From NCBI GenBank assembly GCA_945837185.1, contig CAMAMZ010000062.1, forward strand, positions 1-11,158: a stretch of 11,158 bases of DNA. The letters are read 5' to 3'. The notes under the pieces were generated by a model. That model saw nothing but the letters and a program-made list of their open reading frames with translations. It was not told the DNA's origin and made no database searches. The DNA is from an uncultured Bacteroidales bacterium (GTDB taxonomy: Bacteria > Bacteroidota > Bacteroidia > Bacteroidales > Bacteroidaceae). Shown in pieces: positions 1 to 9,100 of the stretch (the first letter of the stretch is position 1; each line of letters starts with the position of its first letter). A program made the position numbers and the translations under genes.

Positions 1-86
1 TCTTATGCAAAGGCAATGCAAACCGAGGGCAGAATCACCAAGCTTGCTTGTGTGTTATGCCGAGGTGCCGCTTGTCTTATGCAAAG
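1..86. repeat. Putative intergenic repeat-like element
   Basis: The 12-mer TCTTATGCAAAG occurs exactly at 1-12 and again at 75-86 in direct orientation. Between them CCGAGG occurs twice (23-28 and 60-65), and the palindrome CAAGCTTG lies in the middle (39-46). No convincing gene covers it: the open frame starting at 16 runs on antisense into fba. The modular, semi-symmetric make-up resembles the dispersed intergenic elements I associate with Prevotella and Bacteroides genomes, but I cannot confirm its copy number from this window. The element may extend past the left edge. Its right copy overlaps the leftward promoter at 82-111. Confidence 0.4.
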
Positions 87-111
87 TTACAAAACAAACA
101 GGAAACGGCAA
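82..111 (-). promoter_or_regulatory. Bacteroidota-type promoter reading leftward out of the window
   Basis: On the minus strand the -7 box TAACTTTG (82-89) is followed by CATAAG and preceded, after 19 nt, by TTG (109-111) at the -33 position. This fits the Bacteroidota housekeeping sigma pattern TTTG-N19-21-TAnnTTTG. It lies just beyond the fba terminator when read leftward, so it would start a new transcript near position 75, whose gene lies outside the window. The first 75 nt of that transcript would consist of the repeat-like element at 1-86. Confidence 0.5.
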
Positions 112-130
112 TTTTTGGGGGTTAAAATAG

Positions 131-165
131 TTAAAAAGAAAGCGGAACCGTATGTCGGTTCCGCT
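131..165 (-). terminator. Intrinsic terminator of fba
   Basis: AGCGGAACCG (141-150) and CGGTTCCGCT (156-165) form a perfect 10-bp stem around a 5-nt loop. Read on the minus strand the stem is followed by a U-rich run (TTCTTTTTAA, 131-140). It begins 29 nt after the fba stop codon, the usual place for a rho-independent terminator. There is no T-run on the plus side, so it should act only on leftward transcripts. Confidence 0.92.
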
Positions 166-194
166 CAATATTGCTTATCAGTATGTAAGTCAAA

Positions 195-1199
195 TTACTC
201 AGCAAGCTTGTTGTCAGAGCCAAGCACCTCAACAATCTTGTGCTTGTACATCTTCTCCATCTCATCGCGAGCAGGACCACAATACTTACGTGGGTCAAAC
301 TCACCCGGTTTCTCAGCAAACACCTTGCGTACGGCAGCGGTGAAGGCCAAACGAGAGTCAGAGTCGATATTAATCTTGCAAACAGCGCTCTTGGCAGCCT
401 TGCGGAGTTGCTCCTCAGGAATACCTACTGCATCGGGGAGTTTGCCACCGGTAGCGTTGATCATGTCAACATACTCCTGGGGAACAGAAGAAGAGCCGTG
501 GAGCACGATGGGGAAGCCAGGCAGTTTCTCCATGATGGCGTCGAGCACGTCGAATGCCAATGGAGGAGGAACGAGCTTGCCAGTCTTCGGGTCGCGTGTG
601 CACTGCTCAGGAGTAAACTTATAAGCACCGTGAGAAGTACCGATAGAAATAGCAAGTGAGTCAACACCTGTGCGGCTAACGAAGTCGATAACTTCCTCAG
701 GCTTTGTATAGTGAGATTCAGCGGCGCAAACCTCATCCTCAACACCTGCCAACACGCCCAGCTCACCCTCTACGGTAACACCGTACTGGTGTGCATATTC
801 TACTACTTTCTTGGTGAGTGCCACATTCTCCTCATAGGGGAGGTGAGAACCGTCGATCATGACAGAAGAGAAACCTGTGTCAACACAGCTCTTGCACAGC
901 TCGAAGCTGTCACCGTGGTCAAGGTGAAGGGCAATCTCAGGATGAGCGCATCCCAGCTCTTGGGCATAGGCAACAGCGCCCTGAGCCATATAGCGAAGCA
1001 GGGTCTGGTTTGCATAGTTGCGTGCACCCTTAGAAACCTGAAGAATCACCGGTGATTTCAGTTCTGAGGAAGCCTTGATGATAGCCTGCAGCTGCTCCAT
1101 GTTGTTGAAGTTGAAGGCAGGGATTGCATAACCGCCATTGATAGCTCTTGCAAACATCTCCTTGGTATTAACCAAGCCTAATTCTTTGTAGTTTACCAT
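195..1199 (-). CDS. fba: Class II fructose-1,6-bisphosphate aldolase
   Basis: This cytoplasmic zinc enzyme reversibly cleaves fructose-1,6-bisphosphate to dihydroxyacetone phosphate and glyceraldehyde-3-phosphate in glycolysis and gluconeogenesis. The 334-residue product shows the class II motifs in order. LHLDHGDS (91-98) carries the catalytic Asp94 and zinc ligand His95. The family signature around GFSSVMIDGSHLPYEEN runs from 109 to 125. VEGELG lies at 143-148. GTSHGAYKF (187-195) holds zinc ligand His190. VLHGSSSVP (232-240) holds zinc ligand His234, and NIDSDSR (277-283) is the phosphate-binding region. All catalytic residues I can place by family comparison are present. Length is ordinary for the Bacteroidota form. 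The ATG at 1199 is the only sensible start; it has no Shine-Dalgarno but an A-rich leader. The gene is monocistronic: its own promoter lies at 1233-1263 and its terminator at 131-165. A tagatose-bisphosphate aldolase role is less likely given the housekeeping context. Confidence 0.96.
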   Translation of the reverse strand: MVNYKELGLVNTKEMFARAINGGYAIPAFNFNNMEQLQAIIKASSELKSPVILQVSKGARNYANQTLLRYMAQGAVAYAQELGCAHPEIALHLDHGDSFELCKSCVDTGFSSVMIDGSHLPYEENVALTKKVVEYAHQYGVTVEGELGVLAGVEDEVCAAESHYTKPEEVIDFVSRTGVDSLAISIGTSHGAYKFTPEQCTRDPKTGKLVPPPLAFDVLDAIMEKLPGFPIVLHGSSSVPQEYVDMINATGGKLPDAVGIPEEQLRKAAKSAVCKINIDSDSRLAFTAAVRKVFAEKPGEFDPRKYCGPARDEMEKMYKHKIVEVLGSDNKLAE

Positions 1200-1232
1200 A
1201 ATTATGTTGTTGTGTTAAAAATGAATCTTTTG

Positions 1233-1263
1233 CAAAATTACAAATTTAATCTGTCAATGCAAA
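1233..1263 (-). promoter_or_regulatory. fba promoter
   Basis: On the minus strand the -33 box TTTG (1260-1263) is followed after 19 nt by the -7 box TAATTTTG (1233-1240) and then by CAAAAG. Both boxes match the Bacteroidota consensus and the spacing is ideal, giving a predicted transcript start near 1226 and a short leader of about 27 nt. An A9 tract on the same strand lies just upstream of the -33 box and could act as an UP-like element. Confidence 0.75.
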
Positions 1264-1271
1264 GTGTTGAA

Positions 1272-1477
1272 GCATTTTTTTTTAGGCTCTATAGGAGCTA
1301 CTTTTGCTATTATTAAGATATGAGGGTCTTGGGTGGCAGGAAATGTAAGATGCAGTTGGCAAAACTATAGGCAGAAGGAAGGTGATATAAGATGAAATAT
1401 AGCTAAATTCTTGTTAAATAAGGAGTGATAAACGAGATATTGCTATGGTAAAATTTGCATATCCTAAAAAAAAATGC
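1272..1477. repeat. Pair of inverted 15-bp A9-tract repeats
   Basis: GCATTTTTTTTTAGG (1272-1286) is the exact reverse complement of CCTAAAAAAAAATGC (1463-1477). The copies are 176 nt apart, and each reads CCT-A9-TGC in the direction of the neighbouring gene. The left copy lies 9 nt upstream of the fba -33 box. The right copy lies inside the spacer between the two boxes of the predicted inositol phosphate synthase promoter. The nine A's alone could recur by chance in A/T-rich DNA; the matching six flanking bases make the pair more notable. Confidence 0.6.
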
Positions 1478-1485
1478 GACTTTTG
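1454..1485 (+). promoter_or_regulatory. Candidate promoter of the inositol phosphate synthase gene
   Basis: TTTG (1454-1457) lies 20 nt before GACTTTTG (1478-1485), which is followed by CA. The second box differs from TAnnTTTG only in its first base and is one base different from the gltB box TACTTTTGCA. The predicted transcript start is near 1492, giving a leader of about 80 nt and placing the longer possible coding start at 1519 inside the transcript. A weaker alternative, TAAACTTG at 1499-1506, lacks a correctly spaced upstream box. Confidence 0.5.
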
Positions 1486-1572
1486 CATAATATTTAGATA
1501 AACTTGTATTGAAGGGGTATGAGGACAAGCGGAAAAGCTTGCCTTTATAGTCTTTCCAGATATGGAAAAAAT

Positions 1573-2901
<1,329 letters not shown>

Positions 2902-2948
2902 ATACATAATAATCCTCTAACAATCTTATCTTAATCTATCAAACCAAA

Positions 2949-2978
2949 GGTCCCGCCGGTGCTCGGTGGGACCTTTTT
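2949..2978 (+). terminator. Intrinsic terminator between the inositol phosphate synthase gene and ettA
   Basis: GGTCCCGCCG (2949-2958) pairs with CGGTGGGACC (2964-2973) as a 10-bp stem with one G-T wobble and a 5-nt loop, followed by TTTTT (2974-2978). AAA just before the stem can extend the pairing into the T-run. The textbook form makes it a confident terminator for the upstream gene. The T-run ends 17 nt before the ettA ATG, leaving no room for a promoter in between, so any ettA transcript starting upstream must also pass through it. Confidence 0.92.
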
Positions 2979-2995
2979 CAACAACATCATACACA

Positions 2996-4693
2996 ATGGC
3001 AACAGTAGACGACAAGAAGATTATCTTCTCCATGGTGGGTGTCTCCAAGATTATCCCCCAGAACCAGAAACAGATTCTGAAGAATATTTATCTCTCCTTC
3101 TTCTATGGTGCGAAAATCGGTATCATTGGTCTCAACGGCGCAGGAAAGTCTACGCTCATGAAGATTATTGCTGGTATCGAACAGCCCACGCAAGGTGAAG
3201 TAGTGTGGAGCCCCGGCTATACCGTGGGCTATCTGCCGCAAGACCCGCCACTCAATGAAAGCAAAACGGTGAAGGAGAACGTGCAGGAAGGCGTGCAACA
3301 TGTGTACGACGCACTGAAGGAGTATGAGGACATCAATCTCAAGTTTGGTCTTGAGGAGTATTATAGTGATGCCGACAAGATGGATAAGCTGATGCAGCGT
3401 CAGGCTGAGGTGCAGGATATCATTGATGCCACCGATGCATGGAATATGGATTCCAAACTCGACCGTGCTATGGCTGCCCTCAACTGTCCACCGGGTGATT
3501 GGCCTGTGAAGAACCTCTCTGGAGGTGAACGTCGTCGCGTGGCTCTCTGCCGACTCTTGTTACAGAAGCCGGATGTACTGCTCCTTGATGAGCCTACCAA
3601 CCATCTCGACGCTGAAAGTATCGACTGGTTGGAACAGCATCTGCAGCAATATGAGGGTACGGTGATTGCCGTAACCCACGACCGTTATTTCCTCGACGAC
3701 GTGAGCGAGTGGATATTGGAACTTGACCGAGGCGAGGGCATACCATGGAAGGGTAACTATTCTTCATGGCTCGACCAGAAGACAAAGCGCATGGCACAAG
3801 AGGAGAAAACGGCTTCAAAGCGCCAGAAAACCCTTGAGCGTGAATTGGAATGGGTGCGCATGGCTCCTAAGGCCCGTCAAGCCAAGGGTAAGGCCCGCTT
3901 GAACTCGTACGAACAGATGCTGAATCAGGAACAGAAGGAACGTGAAGAGAAGCTGGAAATATTCATTCCCAATGGTCCCCGCTTGGGCAATAAGGTAATT
4001 GAGGCGCAGCATGTGGCCAAGGCGTTTGGCGACAAGGTGCTGTTCAAAGACCTGAACTTTATGTTGCCTCCCAATGGTATTGTGGGTGTGATCGGACCAA
4101 ATGGTGCTGGAAAAACCACACTCTTTAGGTTGATTATGGGGTTGGAACAGGCTGATGGTGGTACCTTTGAAGTAGGCGAAACCGTGAAACTGGCTTATGT
4201 TGACCAGCAACATAAGGACATCGACCCGCAGAAGTCGGTTTATGACGTGATAGCACAAGGTAATGATACCATCCGAATGGGTGGCCGCGATGTCAATGCC
4301 CGTGCCTACATCTCCCGTTTCAACTTCTCAGGAACCGACCAAAGCAAGCTGTGTAGTGTGTTGTCGGGAGGTGAGCGTAACCGCCTGCAACTGGCCTTGG
4401 CCTTGAAACAAGAGGGCAATGTGCTGTTGCTCGATGAGCCTACCAATGATATCGATGTCAATACCCTCCGTGCTTTGGAAGAAGGTTTGGAGGCTTTTGC
4501 CGGGTGTGCTGTGGTAATTAGTCACGACCGTTGGTTCCTCGACCGTATCTGCACCCATATCCTTGCCTTTGAGGGCAATGGCGAGGTGGTGTATTTCGAG
4601 GGAAGCTATTCGGAATATGAAATCAACAAAGCACGCCGCTTGGGTAATGAGGAAATCAAGAAAGGTCGCTATCGTAAGTTGATGGAAGACTGA
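2996..4693 (+). CDS. ettA: Energy-dependent translational throttle protein EttA (ABC-F ATPase)
   Basis: EttA binds the ribosomal E site and gates the first steps of elongation according to the ATP/ADP ratio. It is a soluble tandem ATPase without membrane segments. The 565-residue product has two ABC domains. The first has Walker A GLNGAGKS (45-52), signature LSGGE (174-178), Walker B VLLLDE (194-199) and switch His228. The second has GPNGAGKT (367-374), LSGGE (456-460), VLLLDE (476-481) and His510. Both catalytic glutamates (199, 481) are present. The arm insertion in domain 1 (about 95-140) and the charged linker (about 255-325, with ELEWVRMAPKARQAKGKAR) match EttA rather than Uup or the antibiotic-resistance ABC-F proteins. 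The phrases WILELDRGEGIPW and GNYSSWL are also typical of EttA. The frame opens at a GTG at 2966 inside the terminator stem; the ATG at 2996 aligns with the family start. No clear promoter lies in 2902-2948. Confidence 0.95.
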   Translation: MATVDDKKIIFSMVGVSKIIPQNQKQILKNIYLSFFYGAKIGIIGLNGAGKSTLMKIIAGIEQPTQGEVVWSPGYTVGYLPQDPPLNESKTVKENVQEGVQHVYDALKEYEDINLKFGLEEYYSDADKMDKLMQRQAEVQDIIDATDAWNMDSKLDRAMAALNCPPGDWPVKNLSGGERRRVALCRLLLQKPDVLLLDEPTNHLDAESIDWLEQHLQQYEGTVIAVTHDRYFLDDVSEWILELDRGEGIPWKGNYSSWLDQKTKRMAQEEKTASKRQKTLERELEWVRMAPKARQAKGKARLNSYEQMLNQEQKEREEKLEIFIPNGPRLGNKVIEAQHVAKAFGDKVLFKDLNFMLPPNGIVGVIGPNGAGKTTLFRLIMGLEQADGGTFEVGETVKLAYVDQQHKDIDPQKSVYDVIAQGNDTIRMGGRDVNARAYISRFNFSGTDQSKLCSVLSGGERNRLQLALALKQEGNVLLLDEPTNDIDVNTLRALEEGLEAFAGCAVVISHDRWFLDRICTHILAFEGNGEVVYFEGSYSEYEINKARRLGNEEIKKGRYRKLMED

Positions 4694-4728
4694 GCATCGC
4701 CTATATATTATAATAAGGTATATGATAA

Positions 4729-4754
4729 GGGTGGGGGCCTCGCGGCTCCCACCC
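4729..4754. terminator. GC-rich hairpin between convergent ettA and gltD, probable two-way terminator
   Basis: GGGTGGGGGCC (4729-4739) pairs with GGCTCCCACCC (4744-4754) in an 11-bp stem with one G-T wobble and a TCGC loop. It lies 35 nt after the ettA stop and 34 nt after the gltD stop, in the only gap between the convergent genes. Neither side has a clean T-run: the plus tail is TCCAAAAGG and the minus tail TTATCATATACC. Termination efficiency is therefore uncertain even though the stem is very stable. Confidence 0.7.
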
Positions 4755-4788
4755 TCCAAAAGGCTTATTGTGCCTTACAGTGCGTATT

Positions 4789-6132
4789 TTATTTTTTTAG
4801 GAACGCGCATACCTTTTCTGCCGTAGCCCTACCGTTAGCCATGGCTCGCACAACCAAGCTGGCGCCCGATGCGGCATCGCCTGTAACAAATACATTGGCA
4901 GGCAATTCCGGCATGTTCGGTTTCAAGAAGCCCATAGCCAAAAGAACCATGTCGGCCTTGATAATCTCCGGTTTGCCGGCTTCCACCATGAGAGGACGTC
5001 CTCCCTCTGGGTTGGGTTTCCAGTCGATAGGCTGAACCTTTACACCTGTCAGTCTACCGTCTTTCCCTAAAAATTCCAGTGTATTGATATTCCAACGGCG
5101 AACACAGCCCTCTTCGTGCGAAGAGGTTGTCTTGAGAGTGCGAGGCCATTCTGGCCAGGGATTCTTCGGGTCTTCTGGTCCGGCTACAGGTTTCGGCATG
5201 ATTTCTATCTGCGTAACGCTGCGGGCACCCTGTCGATGGGCTGTACCAATACAGTCGCTTCCCGTATCACCACCACCAATCACCAACACATCTTTTCCTT
5301 TGGCATTCACCAACTGGTCTTTCTTAAATTCCATACCGGCCAGTACACGGTTCTGCTGTGCCAGCATTTCCAATGCTAAGTATACGCCTTTCAGTTCGCG
5401 TCCGGTAATCTTCAAGTCGCGTGCTTCCGGTGTACCCGTGGCAATGACATACGCATCGAAGCCTTCAGGCAATTGCTGTATGTTGATTGTTTGTCCACAA
5501 TGGAACACGATACCTTCTTTTTCCAGTACGGCAATGCGACGGTCGATGACCACTTTGTTGAGCTTGAAGTTGGGGATGCCGTAGCGAAGCAATCCACCGG
5601 GAGCCTCATTGCTATCAAATACTTCCACCGAGCAACCAGCCTGATTCAGGTAATAGGCAGCTGACAGACCGGCTGGTCCTGCACCCACAACGGCAACCTT
5701 CTTTCCGTTGCGTTGTGGTATCTCAACGCGCACAAAGTCCTCGTTGAAAGCATGTTCGGCAATGGCAGCCTCGTCTTCGCGGTTTGTGGTGGGCTCGTGA
5801 TTCATCAGGTTCAGCACACAAGCTTTTTCGCAGAGACCCGGACAAACACGTCCGGTAAACTCAGGAAAAGGATTCGTGGCTGTCAGCAGGTGGTAAGCCA
5901 GTTCCCAGTCGCCCTTGTACAAGGCATCGTTCCACTCTGGCGGTTTATTGCCCAAGGGGCATGCCCAATGGCAGAAAGGAACACCGCAATCCATACAACG
6001 GCTGGCTTGCTGTCTGCGGTCGTTGCTGTTGAGCGTCTGCTCAACTTCTCCGAAGTCGTGAATTCTATCGTTGATAGGTCTATACCCCGCCTCTTTGCGA
6101 CGGATGGTAAGGAACGCTTTTGGATTTCCCAT
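4789..6132 (-). CDS. gltD: Glutamate synthase small (beta) subunit
   Basis: The beta subunit oxidises NAD(P)H with FAD and passes electrons through iron-sulfur centres to GltB, supporting formation of glutamate from glutamine and 2-oxoglutarate. The 447-residue product begins with a cysteine-rich region (Cys46, 49, 54, 58, then Cys97, 101, 105) expected to hold 4Fe-4S clusters. It continues with the FAD-binding Rossmann motif VVGAGPAGLSAAYYL (148-162), the NAD(P)H-binding motif VLVIGGGDTGSDC (282-294) and the C-terminal FAD segment VTGDAASGASLVVRAMANGR (416-435). All are intact and the length is usual. Its start lies 37 nt after the gltB stop with no promoter or terminator between, so the two are co-transcribed as gltBD. 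The gap shows no Shine-Dalgarno, as expected for the group. Related stand-alone oxidoreductase subunits share this fold, but adjacency to gltB settles the assignment. Confidence 0.95.
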   Translation of the reverse strand: MGNPKAFLTIRRKEAGYRPINDRIHDFGEVEQTLNSNDRRQQASRCMDCGVPFCHWACPLGNKPPEWNDALYKGDWELAYHLLTATNPFPEFTGRVCPGLCEKACVLNLMNHEPTTNREDEAAIAEHAFNEDFVRVEIPQRNGKKVAVVGAGPAGLSAAYYLNQAGCSVEVFDSNEAPGGLLRYGIPNFKLNKVVIDRRIAVLEKEGIVFHCGQTINIQQLPEGFDAYVIATGTPEARDLKITGRELKGVYLALEMLAQQNRVLAGMEFKKDQLVNAKGKDVLVIGGGDTGSDCIGTAHRQGARSVTQIEIMPKPVAGPEDPKNPWPEWPRTLKTTSSHEEGCVRRWNINTLEFLGKDGRLTGVKVQPIDWKPNPEGGRPLMVEAGKPEIIKADMVLLAMGFLKPNMPELPANVFVTGDAASGASLVVRAMANGRATAEKVCAFLKK

Positions 6133-6169
6133 AATAATCGTTTTCTCAATACTTAGTCAAACATTCCAA

Positions 6170-9100
6170 TTAGTAATCTCTCTGCATGTCGGCAATCTTC
6201 TGTTGCAGTTTCTTCACCTGCTCCTCTTGCAGTACACGCTTGTATTCTATGGGCACTACTTGGATAAAGTCTTCAACATAGTGGTTCCAATCATCGAGCA
6301 TGGTACGCGCGAGTTTCGACCCTGTGTAGAGATAATGTTGCCTTATCAGCTCATGCAGTTCCTTGCGGTAGTTGCTGTCGTCAACGAGATTTATCTCTAC
6401 CATATCCATGTTGCAGAAATAATCGAAGTTGTGGTTCTTGTCCCATACATAGGCCACACCACCGCTCATACCAGCAGCAAAGTTGCGGCCTGTTTCGCCC
6501 AGCACAACAACCCGGCCACCTGTCATATACTCACAGCAGTGGTCGCCTGCTCCTTCTATGACGGCTATGGCACCTGAGTTGCGCACACCAAAGCGTTCAC
6601 CTACCTTACCGTTGATGTAAAGTTCACCTCCTGTAGCACCATAGAGTGCCGTGTTGCCGGCAATGATATTCTCTTCTGCGGGGAAGTTGCTACGAATAGG
6701 GGGGAGTATGGAGATACGTCCACCCGAAAGACCCTTGGCCACATAGTCGTTGGCTTCGCCTTCAAGTTTGAAATCAACACCCTTTACAAGGAAGGCACCG
6801 AAGCTCTGACCTGCCGATCCTTTGAAGCGCACGTTGATGGTCTTGTCGGGCAATCCTTCTTCACCATAACGTTCTGCTATCTTACCGCTCAGCATGGTAC
6901 CTACGGCACGGTCGGTATTCTTGATGGCAAAATCCAAGTTCACTTCTTCACCTCTTTCCAACGATACCTGTGCGCCTCTAATCAGCTGCTGGTCCAGCAC
7001 GCTCGTCAAGTCATGAACAGCATCTGCTGTATGATGGAGGGCACACCCTGCGGGTTCCTTGAACAGCATGCGACGGAAGTCGAGCATGTCTGTTTTCTGT
7101 TTCAACGTGTCGGAAGCAATATTGCGTCGTTCTACCAGTTCGGTATGACCCACGATATCGTCCAGTTTGCGGAATCCCATCTCTGCAAGATATTCCCTTA
7201 CCTCTTGAGCCAGGAAAGTAAAGTAGTTTATCAAGTATTTATAGCTCCCTCTGAAATGTGCCCTTAAGGTCGGGTCTTGTGTGGCCACGCCCATCGGACA
7301 GGTGTTCAGGTTACATTTGCGCATCATCACACAGCCTAACACAATCAAGGCAGCCGTGCCAAAGGCAAATTCTTCTGCTCCCAACAATGCCATCATGATG
7401 ATGTCTCTACCTGTTTTCAGCTGGCCGTCAACCTGTAGGCGTACCTGCGGACGCAGACCGTTCTTTACCAAGGTTTGCTGTGCTTCTGCCAATCCTATCT
7501 CCGGTGAGATTCCCGCAAAACGCATGCTGGAAGCCGGACTTGCACCAGTACCACCTTCTGCACCCGAAATCACAATCAGGTCAGCTTTGGCTTTGGCTAC
7601 ACCAGCAGCAATGGTACCCACACCACTTTCAGCAACCAACTTCACGCTTACAGCTGCTTTGGGATTGACATTCTTCAAATCGAAAATCAACTGCGCCAAG
7701 TCTTCAATGGAATAGATGTCGTGGTGTGGAGGCGGAGAAATCAGCGAGATGCCCGGAATAGAGTGGCGAGTCTTGGCTATCACCTCATTCACCTTGAATC
7801 CCGGCAGTTGTCCACCTTCGCCTGGTTTTGCACCTTGAGCCACCTTTATCTGAATCTCCTCAGCATTGACAAGATATTCGGTGGTGACACCGAATCGGCC
7901 ACTTGCAATTTGCTTTGTTTTAGAGCAAAGACTAATACCATCTTCTGTTGCGTGGAAACGGGTGTTGTCTTCGCCTCCTTCACCTGTATTGCTGCGTGCT
8001 CCCAAAGCATTCATGGCCAAAGCCATTGCTTCGTGTGCCTCTTTCGACAGTGCACCGAACGACATGGCTCCCGTAACAAAATGCCGCACGATGTTTTCCA
8101 CCGGCTCCACTTCTTCAATGGCTATGGGGTTGCGTTTGTAGGAGAGGAAGTCGCGGAGGAAGATAGGCTTCTCTTTGTCGTCTACCAAGTGCGAGAACTT
8201 CTTGAAGGTTTCGTATTTGCCGGTGCGTGTGGCCAATTGCAAGGTGGCAATCGTTTCCGGATTCCACGCATGGCTGATACCATCGCGACGGTAGTGGAAT
8301 AGTCCTTGGTTAGGCAGGAAATCCATCTTCTTGTCATGTGCGAAGGCAGCGTCGTGCAAACGAATGGCGTCTTTGGCAATAGTTTCCAAGCCAATGCCTC
8401 CCACGGTGCTCACCTCTGTGCCAAAATAGGTTTTGAGCAAACTCTCCGACAAACCGATGCTTTCAAAAATCTTGGCACCACGGTAGCTTCGTATCGTAGA
8501 GATACCCATCTTGGCCATAATCTTATACAGGCCTTTCTTCACAGCCTTGATATAGTTAGCCTCAGCAGTAGCGTAGTCCTCTTGTATCTTATGACGTTTC
8601 ACCAAATCGTCGAGAATAGCATAGGTCAGGTAGGGGCAGAGTGCCGAAGCGCCATAGCCTAACAGCAATGCAGCATGCATCACCTCACGGATTTCTCCGC
8701 TCTCTACAATCAATGCCGTCTGCACACGCTTGCCCACACTAATCAAATAGTGGTGAACAGCACTTACTGCCAACAGCGAAGGAATGGCGGCATGGCGCTC
8801 ATCAACATCGCGGTCGGAAAGAATAATATAGTTGTAACCTTCATCAACGCTTCGCGCTGCTTCACGACAAAGATTGTCTAATGCCGCGCGCAAACCCACT
8901 TCGCCTTGCGATGCCTCAAACCGCATGGCCAACTTCACGGTGTTGAAACCTTTATAGCGGATGTTGCAGAGCATGTCGAGCTGTGCGTTGGTGAGAATAG
9001 GGTGCGGCAGGCGTACCATCTTGCAGTTTGTCTCATCGGGATTGAGAATGCCTGTTCCAACACGTCCGATATATTCAGCCAGACTCATCACCAAATTCTC

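Larger units (their letters stand above)
1200..1572. other. Divergent intergenic region between fba and the inositol phosphate synthase gene
   Basis: This A/T-rich 373-nt stretch carries the two divergent promoters (1233-1263 leftward, 1454-1485 rightward) and a pair of inverted A9 repeats (1272-1286 and 1463-1477). The middle part, 1287-1453, has only very short reading frames; one of 16 codons starts at 1320. I see no RNA gene or riboswitch fold in it. The weak hairpin GCTC/GAGC near 1286-1300 is too short to call. Confidence 0.7.

Noticed and set aside
16..624. 202-codon open frame on the plus strand at the left edge
   Set aside because: Most of it lies antisense to fba and crosses the fba terminator hairpin; the first part translates the repeat-like element.
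1284..1302. Small hairpin GCTC/GAGC in the fba-ino1 intergenic region
   Set aside because: A 4-bp stem is expected by chance and has no T-run or neighbouring gene end.
1445..1501. Possible 18-residue leader peptide before ino1 with AGGAG upstream
   Set aside because: The AGGAG is about 20 nt from the ATG, too far to be a ribosome binding site, and the frame overlaps the predicted promoter boxes.
1519..1572. N-terminal extension of the inositol phosphate synthase from an upstream ATG
   Set aside because: The extra 18 residues do not resemble the family N-terminus, and the ATG at 1573 gives the expected length and leader.
2966..2995. GTG start for ettA inside the terminator stem
   Set aside because: The ten extra residues are encoded by the hairpin and T-run; homologues begin at the position of the ATG at 2996.
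4694..4728. Possible small RNA or promoter in the A/T-rich gap after ettA
   Set aside because: Only 35 nt of simple A/T-rich sequence with no promoter box; it is best read as the ettA 3' untranslated region.
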